From Hygrophila difformis (Eukaryota > Streptophyta > Magnoliopsida > Lamiales > Acanthaceae): 64,000 nucleotides of DNA. Location: positions 1,741,920 through 1,805,919 of the forward strand of contig JAOANR010000014.1 of assembly GCA_030278955.1 (NCBI GenBank). The letters are read 5' to 3'. The translations under genes were made by a program, and so were the position numbers. Within the stretch, counting starts at the first letter, position 1. Every line of letters begins with the position of its first letter. Shown piece by piece: positions 11,065 to 24,069 of the stretch. The notes under the pieces are model-generated. The model ran no database searches. It saw only the letters and a program-made list of their open reading frames with translations, and was not told the origin of the DNA.

Positions 11065-12888
11065 ATGGCGAGGGGCGGAGGTGCCGGCGGAAGAAGCAGC
11101 AAAGAGAGCAAAGCGGGGTCGTTTTTCATGGCGACTTTATTAATGTGGGGAGTGTCAGTTTTCTTCGAAATGATTGTCAACAGGCGGTCTGAGTTAGTTC
11201 CGATACTCATTGGATTCGTTTTCTTCCAATTAGCCAACTTCGTTATTCGGAATTTCGTATCGCGGGATCCACTATTCGTCAACACCTGTGTCTCCCTTCT
11301 CCACTCCTCCATCACCTCCGCATCTGGTGAGCTCTTTTACGGTTCTGCCCGACGGATTTTCTTATGTTCTATTGTTCTGCTAGAGAACTAGGTTTTATCA
11401 TCCTAATTGATTTTTGTGCAAGTTTGATCTTTAAAATCCATTTCAGTGAAACTTGCATCAAATTTTGTGCTTGTAGATTCATTAGGAAATTTCGCATTTA
11501 CCAGTCTTGCATATGTTGCGATGAAGTTCATTTTATTTACAAGTTATCCTCTCTGTTTATCTCCTCCATTGATATCCTCTTTGAAATCTTGCAGTGGTGT
11601 TAATCTTGTTCAATCAGTTGTTGAAAAGTAGTATCAATCATATGTTTGAGCATTCTCAGTTGGTTGAGGTTACTTGGCCGTGGGCATACCAAGCTCTTTG
11701 CTTTTCGTGTGGTTACTTTGCTTATGATCAATGGGATATGCTGTTATATCGATTATACAGCGGTTGGATCCCATCAATCCTAGTGCATCACTTAGTACTT
11801 CTGCTTTGCTTTACTCTAGCATTATATCGCAAGGTCACGATCAATTATCTCCTCCTCACTCTCGTTTGCGAGGTAAATCTACCTTCTCTGTTGAGGACTG
11901 ATATATATTATTGAATTCTTCTCCCCAACAGCTTGAGATTTTAGGAGAGTTGGTTCATTAACATTCTCTAAGCAAAATCTATGTGCAACTAGGAAGTTAG
12001 TTTCTTTCTATGCATACAACTTGTGTCTTTATTTGGGTGTTGAATATAGTAAAGTTTGTCGTGAGTATAAAAAATTAGCATGTTGTAAACACCAAGCAAT
12101 GTACTCAGGTGATTTCCTTTTTACCCCCAATGGCCTAATTGCAGCTGCAAATGGTTGCATTACCCAGTTCTTTTGGATTAGCTTTTACCTTTGGTTAGAA
12201 TGTTATGTAGGTAGATTGAAGATATATGCTTTTACTGCTTTATAGTTCAATGCAGCTACATTGTTGAGTTATTAGACAATCTAGATGAAACGGGTGTTGA
12301 CCAAGTCATATGGTATATGTCTCTGTTCCAAATGACGTCAAGATTCAATGCTGTAAAGAAACTAGGATTTCTTGATTGTGGAATTTCAAAGGGAATGTTC
12401 TGGTCGTTTACCATACCACGTCTGGCAAGCCTTGCTTTGTTTAGCAGTAAGGTCTGTGTTGCCTGAATATGGCTAGCTGCATCACTAACTGTTTATTCAC
12501 TAGTCATCACATCTTTTAGTGTACAGCTCATCTAATGAACTATTTAACTTATCATCTTTCTTGGCACTGTCCTTAAATGTAGCTACATTCTATTTTCCTG
12601 CACATTCGGAAAGTTCGCCGGATGGCTGGTATTCGCAATGCTGGGAACAAATTCGTGAAGGCGGAATGGGGACTCAACTGGGTGACGTTTGTATTCGCAA
12701 GGGTTCTGGCTCACATCCTCATCACGGCCAAACTGATCAGAGACGCTCCCAAGTTCGAAAAGGGTGTGGTGCTCCCTCTTGCTCTCTCTGGAATGGCTGG
12801 AATGAATCTGCTAAATATTTTCCTGGGGATTGACCTCTTTAATGCTTATAGAAGGGAGAGAAAATCTTCGAAAGACCATCGAGCATAG
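11065..12888 (+). CDS. TLC (TRAM-LAG1-CLN8) domain membrane protein, 3 exons, 281 aa
   Basis: This is a multi-pass membrane protein with a TLC domain, related to the TLCD4/TMEM56 group rather than to ceramide synthases proper. Exons are 11065-11326, 11595-11872 and 12583-12888, with consistent phases. After a Gly/Ser-rich N-terminus come hydrophobic segments including FFMATLLMWGVSVFFEMIV and LVPILIGFVFFQLANFVI. TLC core blocks include SLLHSSITSAS, YFAYDQWDMLLYRLYSGW and the family histidine pair in ILVHHLVLL. Exon 3 continues LHSIFLHIRKVRRMAG and ends in a basic tail. A second in-frame ATG at 11,026 would add 13 residues; 11,065 is preferred because the sequence from there matches recalled relatives. 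The biochemical role is unknown; members are linked to lipid or membrane composition. Confidence 0.88.
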
Positions 12889-13196
12889 CCATCCCCGATG
12901 ATTTATGAACAAGGTTAGTAATTTCTTGATTCCTTTGGGGAATGTGTTCGTGAAGAATGCATCAGCAGATTTCACCCTGTAGTAGACCACATTCCCAAAT
13001 GCTTACACGAATCACCATAGCTTTGTGAACGTTTGAATGTATAGATGATTGTAGAATTGCAACAGCAGGCAGTAAAATGGAAAATCACCTTTGGGCTGGC
13101 GTAATAAATCGTTGGGAAAACTAGGGCCCGGTACCCATGAACAAAATATTATAAGAGTCAAAGCCCCTCCATTTCAAATATTGTATTTTAGGCCCT

Positions 13197-13690
13197 ACGT
13201 AATAACTTGGTAAATTACATACCAAGAACTTGGTAAAGCACATATTAATACAATGGTAAAACACTACCAATAACTTAGTAAACACCATAAGGTAATCGTG
13301 GTAAAGCATATATGGTATATTTGGAATAACTTGGTAAACACCATAAGTATTGTGGTAAAGCGCATACCAATAACCTGGTAAACAACATAAGATATTTGTG
13401 GTAAAGCACATACCAAGACTTGGTAAATACCATATGGTATATGTGGAATAACTTGGTAAACACCATAAGGTATTTGTGGTAAAGTACATACCACAAAATT
13501 TGGTAAACACCATATGGTATCTGTGGTAAACCACGTACCAGTAACTTGGTAAGTACTAATATATGGTAGTTATGGTAAAGTACATATTAATACAGTGGTA
13601 AATTACATATCATTAGCCTAGTAAATACCATATAGTATCTAGGTAAGACACATACAAATAACTTGGTAAACAAAGTCAAACATGTGATGG
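13197..13690. repeat. Degenerate tandem array, unit about 45-50 bp
   Basis: About ten imperfect copies of a unit reading roughly TTGGTAAACACCATA, then GGTATTTGTGGTAAAG, then CACATACCAATAAC follow one another 300 bases after the TLC gene. The core GGTAAA and its complement TTTACC recur every 20-25 bases, so the unit is itself made of two half units. The flanks (about 13,123 AGGGCCCGGTACCC and about 13,760 GGGTCTGGGTCCTA) are weakly inverted, so the array may sit inside a small transposon. Confidence 0.7.
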
Positions 13691-13761
13691 GGTGCAAAGT
13701 GTAAGAAAATTTGAATGGGGTCTAAAAAAATAGAAAGATTTTTAAAAAGGGTCTGGGTCCT

Positions 13762-14419
13762 AATTTACCGTAAATCGTTTGGGCCTAATAAATATAAATT
13801 TGGGCCTCAAAAGCCTTGAACCATCTTTTTTAGCTTGCTTCTCTTTAATATGTAGTACTAGATCTTATTGAGAGATTTAATTTATTTATTTATTTTATTT
13901 TTAGAATAGTCTTTGTGCAATTGAATAAATAGAGGTTAAAAGGGAAATGGGAGGGAATTGGTTCCTTTTAAGAATTGGCCCACAAGGTATAAAAGAGCAA
14001 TCTTGATAATGAGAAGAAAACATGGGCACTCTAAATGTAGAAGATATGATTGGGATCATGTCCTCATATCCTCAATTGCCCTATTTTTCTTGGAAATTTT
14101 GCATGTGGCTCTTTGGTACATGATTAATGAAAAGACCAATTATTTTTTTCTAAAAAAATAATAATAGAGTTGATCAATATGAAGATCCTTATATTTGGTG
14201 GAAGGGTCCCATTGCCTCTTTAAGTCAAGATTTAACTAAACCACCCCTTAAAACATTTTTTCTTTTGTTTTTGAAAAAAAAAAGAAGAAGAAGAATAAGA
14301 AGGAAAGAGAAAATTGCAAATACTTGGTCAATTCAAGATTATGGAAAAAGGGGCAGAAGTCATGCTTTTTGCATAAAGATGGGACACAAGCAAACGATTG
14401 ATTAGATTGTTACTATCAT
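13762..14419. other. Intergenic DNA left of the MULE
   Basis: AT-rich sequence with a short A/G-rich run near 14,270-14,310. I see no gene or repeat beyond these simple tracts. Confidence 0.5.
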
Positions 14420-14429
14420 TTTTATTCAA

Positions 14430-14640
14430 GAAGAAATTATGGACAGTGCCATGGCAGGTCCTGACAATACTCTTTTTTGCCAGCCGCCAAAATTCCTCAA
14501 CTTTTGTACCCGAAAAGGCATAAAAACCCCTGGTTCGTGGTGTGGCTCGTGTACGAACCATGTTAATAACCACGAACCATTGGATTAATTAATAAGGGTG
14601 ATTAAGGATGACTGGTTCGTCTTCAGCGGCATGGACCGTC
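14430..14640 (+). repeat. Left terminal inverted repeat of the MULE
   Basis: Matches the reverse complement of 30,915-31,136 with scattered substitutions and small indels. The best-conserved core runs from CAGTGCCATGGCAGGT through GCCAGCCGCCAAAATTCCTC and the following GGGTACAAAAG-type stretch to a region of GGTTCGTG and TACGAACC motifs. Similarity fades after about 14,640. Confidence 0.88.
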
Positions 14641-15605
14641 CACGGTCCCTTTGTGTTGAAGACGACCCACGGGTCCACGTGGCTATGGATTCGTGATTTT
14701 TTAGATTGACCACGGTCCATGTGGTTCTTGCACGAACCATTGCCCAGATGTGGGGCTGGATTTATTCCCCATCAGACATTGGGAAACGGGAAAGTGGTTC
14801 GGTCATTGAAGTGGTTCTTATACGAACCTTGTATTATTATCCCGACCCAGGCATGGTGGACATAATTTATTCCTGACCACCCACCATGGATGAAACCAAT
14901 AAATTTGGATATAGACAAGAAGAGCTTATACTCTTCTCTTTCATTTGCACTGTCCAACATTCATTTTTAACAAGAGAAATTTATAAGGGAAAGAAGATTT
15001 ATCTTGCGCATCTTGGGAGCATCCAGTGAGACAAAGTATTGAAGAATTAAGGCTCCAGGGCACGACGTCTCCGTAAGAGATTTATCTTTAAATTGTTGTT
15101 TTGAAATGGTTGACTAAATAAATTGTTAGTTTTCGTTTCGGATCTAAATTGTAGATCTATGGTTTCTTTAGCAATGGTATTTAGTAATTTAATTAAATTC
15201 CCTTTTATAGTCTTCATATTATATTTAGTAAATAAAGAAAAGTGATTTTTTGAATTAAATTCATGGTTGCGTATGATATCCTTTCTTTTTTTTTAAAAAA
15301 CATTTACGTCACAGATTTTTAATTATTTTGCTCTTTTATTATTATTTCAGAATTTATGTTAATAAATATTACTGTTGTTGGTATTATTTATTTTAGATTC
15401 ATGGTTACTATTATTTTTGCTTAATTTTAAATTAATGATTTCTATTATTATTACTTATTTTAGAAAAATAAATATTGTTGTTGTTGGTATTATTAATACT
15501 TAGAGTATTACTAATAACTTAAGTATATGTTACATTTGTCAGTTATATATTATTATTATTATTAGTAGTAGTAGTATTAATTATCATAATTATAATTTGT
15601 GGGCC

Positions 15606-15880
15606 GTTGAAAAAAAAAACATTGCGGTTCGTGGTTGCAACCACAGGGTCGTGGTCCATTTGCAACCACGGCCCACACTGGGGTTCGTGGTCCATTTCCG
15701 ACCACGAACCAGTACCACGAACCACGGGGCCGTGGTAAGCTACCACGAACCACAGGGCCGTGTTAAGGTATGTGGTTCGTGGTGGTTCGTGGTCGATGTG
15801 TGCACCACCACCAACCCTTAGACCACGAACCACAGGTCAATCTTTAATGTGCGATTCGTCCAGCTTATTGCCCACGAATC
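15606..15880. promoter_or_regulatory. Cluster of CGAACC / GGTTCG motifs upstream of the transposase gene
   Basis: At least eight copies of ACCACGAACC or its complement GGTTCGTGGT occur in both orientations within 275 bases, ending about 280 bases before the transposase start. The same core is present in both TIRs and upstream of the Ulp1-like gene. It may be a transposase or regulatory-protein binding site, or a byproduct of repeat expansion; the sequence alone does not decide. Low-complexity (TTA)n and AT tracts surround the cluster at 15,230-15,600 and 15,930-16,130. Confidence 0.55.
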
Positions 15881-16161
15881 TGTTGGTTCTTGCACAGTCC
15901 TTTCCAGAAATTATTGGTGGTATAATGGAGATTAATAATTACTGTTATTAATAAGAATAGTGTTGCTACTAATAATAGTGTTATTGGTGTTATCATTATT
16001 ATTACTATTGTTATTATTGCTATTATTATTGAAAAAAATATTAACATATTGTAGTTTATAATAATTAAAATTATTGTTATTACTATTAAACATATTGTTG
16101 TAATAAATCGGTAAAATTGTTATGTTGTTACTTATGGGTGATTGATCCACTATTCAGAACA

Positions 16162-18927
16162 ATGTCTTGGTTTGAGCGGCTAAGCGGCAGCACATGGTAC
16201 CAGGGCGAGTGGCATTCACACGACGAGGAAGAGCGGGGTCTGAACCGTAAGTTTTATTTTTACACTGCTTGTAATTATTTTTTAACGGATACACTGTAGT
16301 GTGGTTGAAATACGTCATCTACATATTATGCAGCCGTAATTTTATAAGGTTTACATGTGTTTGTGAAATTGTTTTTAATAAAAGGGATACAAGATACACA
16401 ACACTCAACAAATTACGACGCCGAACGAAATTTCCCAATCGCCAATTTAGGGTCGGGAAGTGTGATAGAGAGCATATTTGGCACGACCCCGACAATGAAT
16501 ATGTTTGGGCATGCAAATGTAGTCGAGAACAGCCACGGGTACGGAGCGGTTGGTGAAAATGTATACGAAAGAAGCGTTATCGGCAATTTGGCTGGATATC
16601 CGAGCAGTGTTATCGGTGAAGGAGGGAGGCATTTACAATACGATGAGGTGCCGGAGACGGCGGTGAATCTCGGCGGAGATGCCGTAGAGCATGGCCATGC
16701 GGAGGATGCTGGAAATACAGCACGTGATGAGGAGAATAGCTCGGGATCGGAGGCTGGAGAGGATCCAGACCCACCCTTGCGTTACGGTGGTGTGGAAGAG
16801 TATTACAATATCCTCAGAGACCTAGAGCGGAATAAGGAACGGGTCCAGAAAGAGGGGCGGCCCGGGCTGCAAGCAGGGCATAATCCGGTCTGGCCGAGGA
16901 CTGAAGAAGCATACGTTGTCCCAGAGATGAGTTATGGGAAGTGGAACCTTCCGCGGCCACACTTCGACTTACCGGAACGATTGGTGGATGAACACGTGGA
17001 CGAGACTGTGGACACATCATTCGCAGTCGGCTCAATCTTCCCAACGAAGGCGAAATTACAAGAAAAGCTGACAAAATATCTTGTGGATGCTAGGTGTGGT
17101 TTTGATACGTGGAAGTCGGATAAGTCGAGGTATTTCGTGAGGTGTAGGGTTGATGGTTGCGAATTTCAGATGCGAGCAAGGGGAACGGCATCGCTTTGGA
17201 CGGTGTACAGACTGGTCCCGCATACGTGCAGTGCAGACCCGGACAGGCCTAATCCGACGACACTCCCATCGAGACATTTGGGCAGCTATTATGCCGCAGA
17301 TATTGTTGTCGAGGAGAAGATGTTAGAGCCTTTAATGATTCAGAGTAAGCTGCGTAAAGAAGGTGTCAACGTCTCGATCGGAATGGCCCGGAAGATTAGG
17401 GACCATGCAATTGTCTCAATTTTTGGGGATCACGACAATTCTTTCAAGATGATCCCTTCGTACCTACACATGCTGAAGGAGACAAATGCGAATACGGTGA
17501 CGGATTACGCGGTGGACATGGAAGGGAAATTCGGGCTTGCATTCTTTGCACTGGGTGCCTCGATTGCTGGGTGGCCACTGATGCGCCCTTTCATGGCAAT
17601 CGACGGGACACATTTAAAGGGCAAGTACAAGGGTGTCCTCTTCGTGGCGGTAACGAAAGACGGAAACAATCAGTTATTCCCGCTTGCATTCGCTGTTGGG
17701 CCGACAGAGTCAATTGAGACGTGGCGGTGGTTTCTATTGCAATTACATCGGGCACTACACCTGCAGAAAGATGTGTTGATTGTGTCCGACGGGGCGAAGT
17801 GCATTGGAACTGCGATTGAGCAAGTGTTACCACATGCACGCCACGTCCTCTGTACGTTCCATATAAAGTCCAATCTAGGTCGGTATGGGAAGAGAGTGAA
17901 GGATCTGTTCACATCGGCTGCCTATGCATACAAGAATTCAGATTATAATCGTCAAATGGATGCGTTGAAGCAACAGTGTCCCTCCGCATATACGCATCTA
18001 GTGGAGAAAGTAGGGGAGGACAAGTTTGCACGTGTGAAGTGTCATGTTCGTCGTTATGACATGATGACGACGAATCCCGTAGAGAGCATGAACCACGTAT
18101 TGAAGTGGGCGCGAAGGTTGCCTGTGTGCTCAATGCTGGACGTCATTCGTGCAACTATTGCTGATTGGTTTACGGAGCGGCACAACGACGCGTTGAGCGG
18201 CACTACTGTGTTGACTGACTGGGCACATGCGGAGCTGATGAAGGCGAAAGACGAAGGACATACCCTGTTAGTGAAGGACACAAGGAAGTCCGATGAGTTC
18301 AACGTCAAGCAGAACGGCAAGGAGTACACAGTAAACCTTGGCTCGAAGACATGCACGTGCCAGAGGTTTCAGCAGCATTTGATACCGTGTCCCCATGCAT
18401 CGGCAGCGATTAGGTATCGACGGGCCTGAACTAGAAGTCGGTTTTATACTGGTTAAGTGGCACGGACATAATGTTTAATTAACGCTCCAACCTTTCTGCG
18501 CAGGGCTGTGAACCACGAGCAGACTGCATATGTGTCACCACACTACAAGCGTGCGGTCCTCGTCCAGTCATGGAAAGCGCGAGTGTATCCTATGGACCAC
18601 CCGACCGACTGGGTAGTCCCCACCGCGATTGCCAACGCAACGTGCAAGACGCCAGATTGCCCGAGGCAGGCTGGTCGACCGAAACAAAGTCGGATTCCAT
18701 CGGGGGCAGAAGGAGCTAGGAATTACAGAAGGCGGCAAACCTGCAGTGTGTGTGGGGCGGTGGGCCATAATTGGAAGAGGTGTCCTGGCCCGAGCGCCGA
18801 TGTCGCCGGTCCATCCGAGTACCGACCAACCATTCCACACTTATGTACATCATGTGGTGGCACGGGACACGATGAAGCGAATTGTTTAATTTTCCCAGAC
18901 TTAAACAGCCCAGCTCCGTATTACTAG
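16162..18927 (+). CDS. MULE transposase (MuDR/MURA family), 3 exons, 845 aa
   Basis: This is the DDE transposase that would cut and join the element ends in the nucleus. Exons are 16162-16246, 16385-18413 and 18504-18927; phases 1 and 2 join correctly. Residues 1-240 are acidic and low-complexity. About 243-325 is the MuDR DNA-binding domain (FVRCRVDGCEF, then a late H-x-C). The catalytic core shows D435 (AIDGTH), D497 (VSDG) and E595 (NPVESMN), with the family CTFHIK motif between D497 and E595. A SWIM zinc finger follows (C685-x-C687-x9-C697-x-H699). Splicing of intron 2 is needed to reach exon 3, which adds two zinc knuckles, C785-x2-C788-x4-H793-x4-C798 and C819-x2-C822-x4-H827-x4-C832. 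Without that splice the frame stops right after the SWIM finger. No lesion was found, so the protein could be functional. Confidence 0.92.
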
Positions 18928-18935
18928 TTAGGGTT

Positions 18936-19265
18936 GTAAAGGAATCAAATATATTTGGTTCGATTTGATTCGATTCGAAATTATTCGGAATTTTATGTTT
19001 CGATTAATATTTGATTCGATTCGATATTCGATTTTATATTAAAATTATATATAAATATATAAATTTATATAGTTAAATAATTTAAAATTTTAATTTTAGT
19101 GACTATATTTACTAGTTAATATAACTATATTTATATATAATATCAAAATATTAAATTTGATCTATAAATCAAATTAAATATTTAAGTTTAATAATTAAAT
19201 TACCTTATAGAATAATTCGATTCGATTCGATTCGATAATATTCGATAATACGTTAATTGGGTAAC
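18936..19265. repeat. AT-rich insertion with GATTCGATTCGA borders, between the two MULE genes
   Basis: Between the convergent gene ends lies an AT-rich block framed by TTCGATTTGATTCGATTCGA at its left and repeated ATTCGATTCGATTCGATA at its right. The middle is mostly A/T. It resembles a small nested non-autonomous element, but I could not define a target duplication. Confidence 0.45.
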
Positions 19266-22200
19266 AATAATATATGTGGTGCATAAAATACTTGAAACGT
19301 GAACTGTACATCCTCACAAAATATCTCCAAATAATAATGCGTGAAAAGTGCACAAAATATCAAAAAAAACACCTAAGTCTCCGATACAATATCAAACAAA
19401 CCCCGGGCTGGGGGTGCGAGAGCCGCACTGCGTGTGGGGCCCTGGTCCGGGTCTGCACTGAAGCGCCACACATCGAAAGCCTGGCTCTGTCGCATGGCCC
19501 AAGCATCTGGATAATCACCCGGGAAACGGCCACGGACGATACAGGCTGCAGTGAACAGTGCAATCGGGCCGCACGAGACGCTGTCGGTCTGCTCGATGAC
19601 TGCCTCCTTGCGAGCGAACTTGAAATCCCAGGTCGGGGAGCAAACAGCGCCGCTACGACGATCATAGTAGCCAGTGCGAGACAGCATCTCCGGCAATAAC
19701 TTCCGCAACACCCACATCTTCTGCGCTCGGTCCCTGGCCACATCTGGTTTCAAATCTCGGTCTGGGATGAGGCTATCGTGTAGAACAATCGTCTGCGCCT
19801 GGAGTCGCAGCCGTACGATAGCCCAGTGACCCCCTGGGTTGTATGGGCAGATAATCTGTACGTAGCAAAAAACAGGATCATTAGAGTGTCGGTAATCTAA
19901 TTATTAAAATTATGCAATTAAGATGTAATTTCCACAAACCTCATCTAACTCTGACCAGTCTGCCGTGGACCCCCAACTAGGAGCTGCCCCCGTAACGTAC
20001 AACTTGAAGAATGCAGTATGCGAGTCGGTCATCCGGGACCGAAGGCCATCCCAACACTCGCGTATCAGTGTGTCCTATTGGAATAAATTGAAATATGAAC
20101 TTATATAATCAATTTGCAACAATACAAAAGATTATTCTTACTAGATGGGCATAGCTAGACCAACCAGAAAGTCGACGTCCATGATGGCGTACTTGTAATC
20201 CTTAAGGGGCGGTACTCCCAGCCAGCCGGGTGAAAACTGGAGAATGCCGAGATACGCATCGATGTGCTGAAACAGGAATGTCAATATGTGTTTTCGAGCA
20301 TGGTGTCACTTTTATGTAGCTAAATGAAAAATGTAGATTCACTTACATCGGACTCGAGGAATTTTAAGATGTCACACCAGGTCTCAAAAAAGGAGGGCCC
20401 TACTAGATGCCACCAACCGACGTTCACACTATACAAAAGGGCAGCTATTAGACACGTAATTGCGGTGAATGAATGTAAATAATTTTGTCATAAACACTTA
20501 CGGGGCAGCTTCCTTGGCGTCACGGTATGCGATAAATGCCGCCTGATCCGCATTACCGCGCCTACGCTCCAGGGGTAGGTAAGGGCTCAGCAATCTATGG
20601 GATAAGCGCCCGCGGCGTCCCTTACGGAACTGGACAGAGTCCACAGAACCAGGGGTGCGTATGGTCACAATGCTGTCGGGACCGAGTGGGTACAGCCGGG
20701 GTCCAGTGGTAGGCACAGGTGTGGCTGCAAAAGAGGTAAAACAAGTCAACTACTTATAAGCCACTATAACGACAACTAATTAAAAACAATTCATTTTGGT
20801 GATAAATAGATTAGTTCACGTACCTGTGTCATCAGGCTGCACATGCGTACTCGGTCCTGCCGTTCCACCCCCTCTAGGTGAACTGTGCGAAGGCATACCT
20901 GCATAGTTTTAGCGGTCGAAATGCAGGTAAGAGTAATGCGACGGATTAGTAAACGAGGTGCAAAATATATCATTTGCAACAACCGGACAAAATATTGCAA
21001 CCAAAAATTCATACTAATACCTGGCTGTGGGGCACAAGTGGGAACTGGCTCGACACTCTGTGTCGGCGAACTGGCTGAAGGAGCGCCTGCATCGGTTCAG
21101 CGCATCAAAATGTATGTAAGCGCAGTTAGAAAAATAAAATTGTGAACGAGAAATATAGTAATAATAAAGGACTGTGCAAAAAATACAATACAGAATCAAA
21201 GACATACCAGACTGTGAAATCGGCGTGTGAGCTGGACCGCCACTGGTATGCGGCGTGTGTGGCTCAGCCTCGTGACGTGACGGTGAATCGCTCACATCCC
21301 GCGACTCAGACGACACACGCTCGACGGTAGGCCGGACCGCTGCCACCTCTGCAACTCTGCGCTGCATGTCAGCATCGGTCGCTGCTCCTGCGGCAGCGGG
21401 TCCAGCCGGCTGGCCCTCCGCACCCACCCTCTCATCCGAGGGCTGAAGTCCCTCGGTAGGCGCACTGACAGGCGGGACTGTCGAAGATGGGGCAGCTGTG
21501 CCGCGAAAACGCATGTACTTCTCCATGAATGCGTTCACCGACCGCTGTACCTCTCCGCGCATTTCCTTCACCGACCGCTGCTGCTCCTGACGGATGGATG
21601 CCACGGCCTGCTGCAAAAGGGTAAGCAACCGCCCCTCATACTCTGCCTGCCGCCGAGCCTGCTCATCCAACAAGCGCCGCTCTGTCTGAGCGACCATATC
21701 AGCGATCGCGGCCAATAATGTCTGGTCATCCCGACCGGGAGGCTGAAGAGGTACACTCGCGGCGTGTGGTGGAGGCTCGGCATCAACACCCTCATGTGGA
21801 CGGGGTGAATGTATACCCCCCTACGGCTCACTGCCGGGTCCCCCCTGCTGCTCGGGACCCCCGTCTGAGTCGGAGCCACTGCTGCCCGACCCATCTGATG
21901 GCGATGTCTCGCGGCCCCGTCCACGTCGCCTCCGGTCACCACCCTTCTTCCGCCGAACCCTCCTGCCGCCACTGCCCCCAGCTGCTGCACGCTTGCGCTG
22001 GAGGAACGGGATCCATACTAACCCCGGCGGGATAGGGGCATCCACATCGGCCATATAAGGCTCGCGCCTCTCCACATCGGTCGCCGGCAGAATCTCAACA
22101 ATGTGAACATCCTGCAGTGAATTAATAAAAAATTATAATTCGTAATCTCGCGCATGGAATGAATAAAGAATAAAAAAATGAAGGGAAGGTAAACACAGTT

Positions 22201-23211
22201 ACTCATACTAACCTCGTAATCGAACGCCTGGCCCCATGACTGCTGCGACCATTTTGCGTCGAACTCCCACCTCGTCATCCGTGGTCGCTGTGCCTCCGGG
22301 TCAGATATGAACTTAACCCGCGTCCACGTATGCAGCTGTGGTATCGACTCAACCGCCCACACCTGACACGCCATAAATTTAAATACATCAACACAATAAC
22401 AGTGTGATCAAGGCTACACAAAAATATACAACATTTGCAAGAGTTGTTAGCTTACCCAAAGAGCGTAGCTGCAACCGTAAAAATGCGCTGAGCCACGGTG
22501 CCCGAGCCTCGCCCTCGGGTACTGTCTGATGCCCGCGCGCGTAACCTGCCATGACAGGAGTCCCCACGGAAAGGTCTCCCACGCCGCTGTGTCCTCCACG
22601 AGTCGCCACATCCATGGATCAGGAGTGCGCGCCTGTGGATCGTGCCCTAGTATCATGTGGAAGGCCACTATCACCCTCGCGAGCTTCAGGGCATCGCCGG
22701 GCCTATCCCTGAACGCCCCCCCGGTGGCAAACTGATCCCGGCACCAATTTGTCGTATGCTCCCTAAAAACCCGAGCGTACCTAGCCCCAGCACTATCGGG
22801 CGGTAAAGGGTCCCGACTAAAAAGCTGAAAATCTGTAGTCGCAGTGAATCGGAGCCCTGTCATAATCGCGTGCTGCTCTCTCCCGTACCGTATGAATCGG
22901 CCGCCAACCCTAAACCAAACCTCATCGTCGCTCCCCATATGCCAATCCACCACCTTCGTCTCCTTCGGGACGGGGTGAAATACTACCTCCCGAGCCAAAA
23001 GCTCGTTCAGGGCAAGCCCTGAAATGGTGCCACGATGCCACCTCGGTCGGAACAAATGGCCGAAGCATGATCGGCGGAGCTCCTCCAAACCGTCAGGATC
23101 GGCCTCTCTAAGTACGCTCTCAATCTCCGGCACAAGCGTCCTCTGACGCGTGTAGGTGCCCAAGTGAGGGGAAGACCCCTGGCAACCCTGTCTCACGTAC
23201 CACCAATCTCC

Positions 23212-24069
23212 CTATAATTTATAAAAAGGATTGATCCTCCCGTTAAACACTCAATTCACCAATCAACCATTTTATTATTATTATTATAGTAGTGTTAATT
23301 TATCAAACATTTTATTAATTTAATCAAACATTTTCAAATATACTTAAATAATTAAACAATTTATTTTAATAATATTATAATATTAATATAAATTTAAAGT
23401 ACGCTTACTTTTAATCTAAACTATAATAAATCCTGGAAGCATATTTTATTGTGCTGACTATATTACCCTTTTAATTTATAATTAACTTTTATTTTAATTT
23501 TTTTCAAAAAAAATACATTATATACATAAAATAAAAAAAAGTATTTCATCAGTAAGAAAAATTCAATATACACTATTCTATATACATAAAAGTTAATATC
23601 ATGATAATTTATTTTTTACATATATTTTTATTAGTCATTAATCTACATATATAATATTAATACTACATCTGTTCCCTTTATATAAATACTAATATATATA
23701 GTCGACATATTTTTTGTGGTGATTATAGTGAGTTAGAAAGACGAAAGTTTTAATATAATTAATATATTTAATAAATTTTCTATTTTAATAAAATAATATT
23801 AAAATAATAGTAGGGGTGGTAATTAATAAATTGAGTATTTCTATTTATATAATTAATATATTTAATTATACATATAATATTTAATTGAATATTTAAAATA
23901 ATCGAGTATATTAGTTTGTATTAAATTAAAAAAATTAATACCCGTGCGCGGAGCACGGGTGAAAAACCTAGTTTTATTATAAAATTCGTTACATAATGAC
24001 TATTTACAATTAAGTAGATTAATAATCAAACGAACCGTTGATTTTCGACCATATTTAGGATCGCGGCCA
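23212..24069. other. AT-rich part of intron 1 of the Ulp1-like gene
   Basis: Very AT-rich DNA with no reading frame of note. A short GC-rich palindrome, CCGTGCGCGGAGCACGGG at about 23,942-23,959, stands out against the AT background and could form a hairpin. Confidence 0.45.

Noticed and set aside
13121..13534. 137-codon minus-strand frame with repeated YHKYLMVFTKL-like text
   Set aside because: It is a translation of the tandem repeat array, whose unit length permits several open frames at once.
16299..16556. Plus-strand frame of 85 codons at the start of transposase exon 2
   Set aside because: It overlaps the real coding exon in another frame and lacks homology.
18414..18503. Frameshift or early stop in the transposase after the SWIM finger
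   Set aside because: The stop at 18,427-18,429 lies in a 90-base GT-AG intron. Splicing 18,413 to 18,504 restores the frame into the conserved C-terminal block with zinc knuckles.
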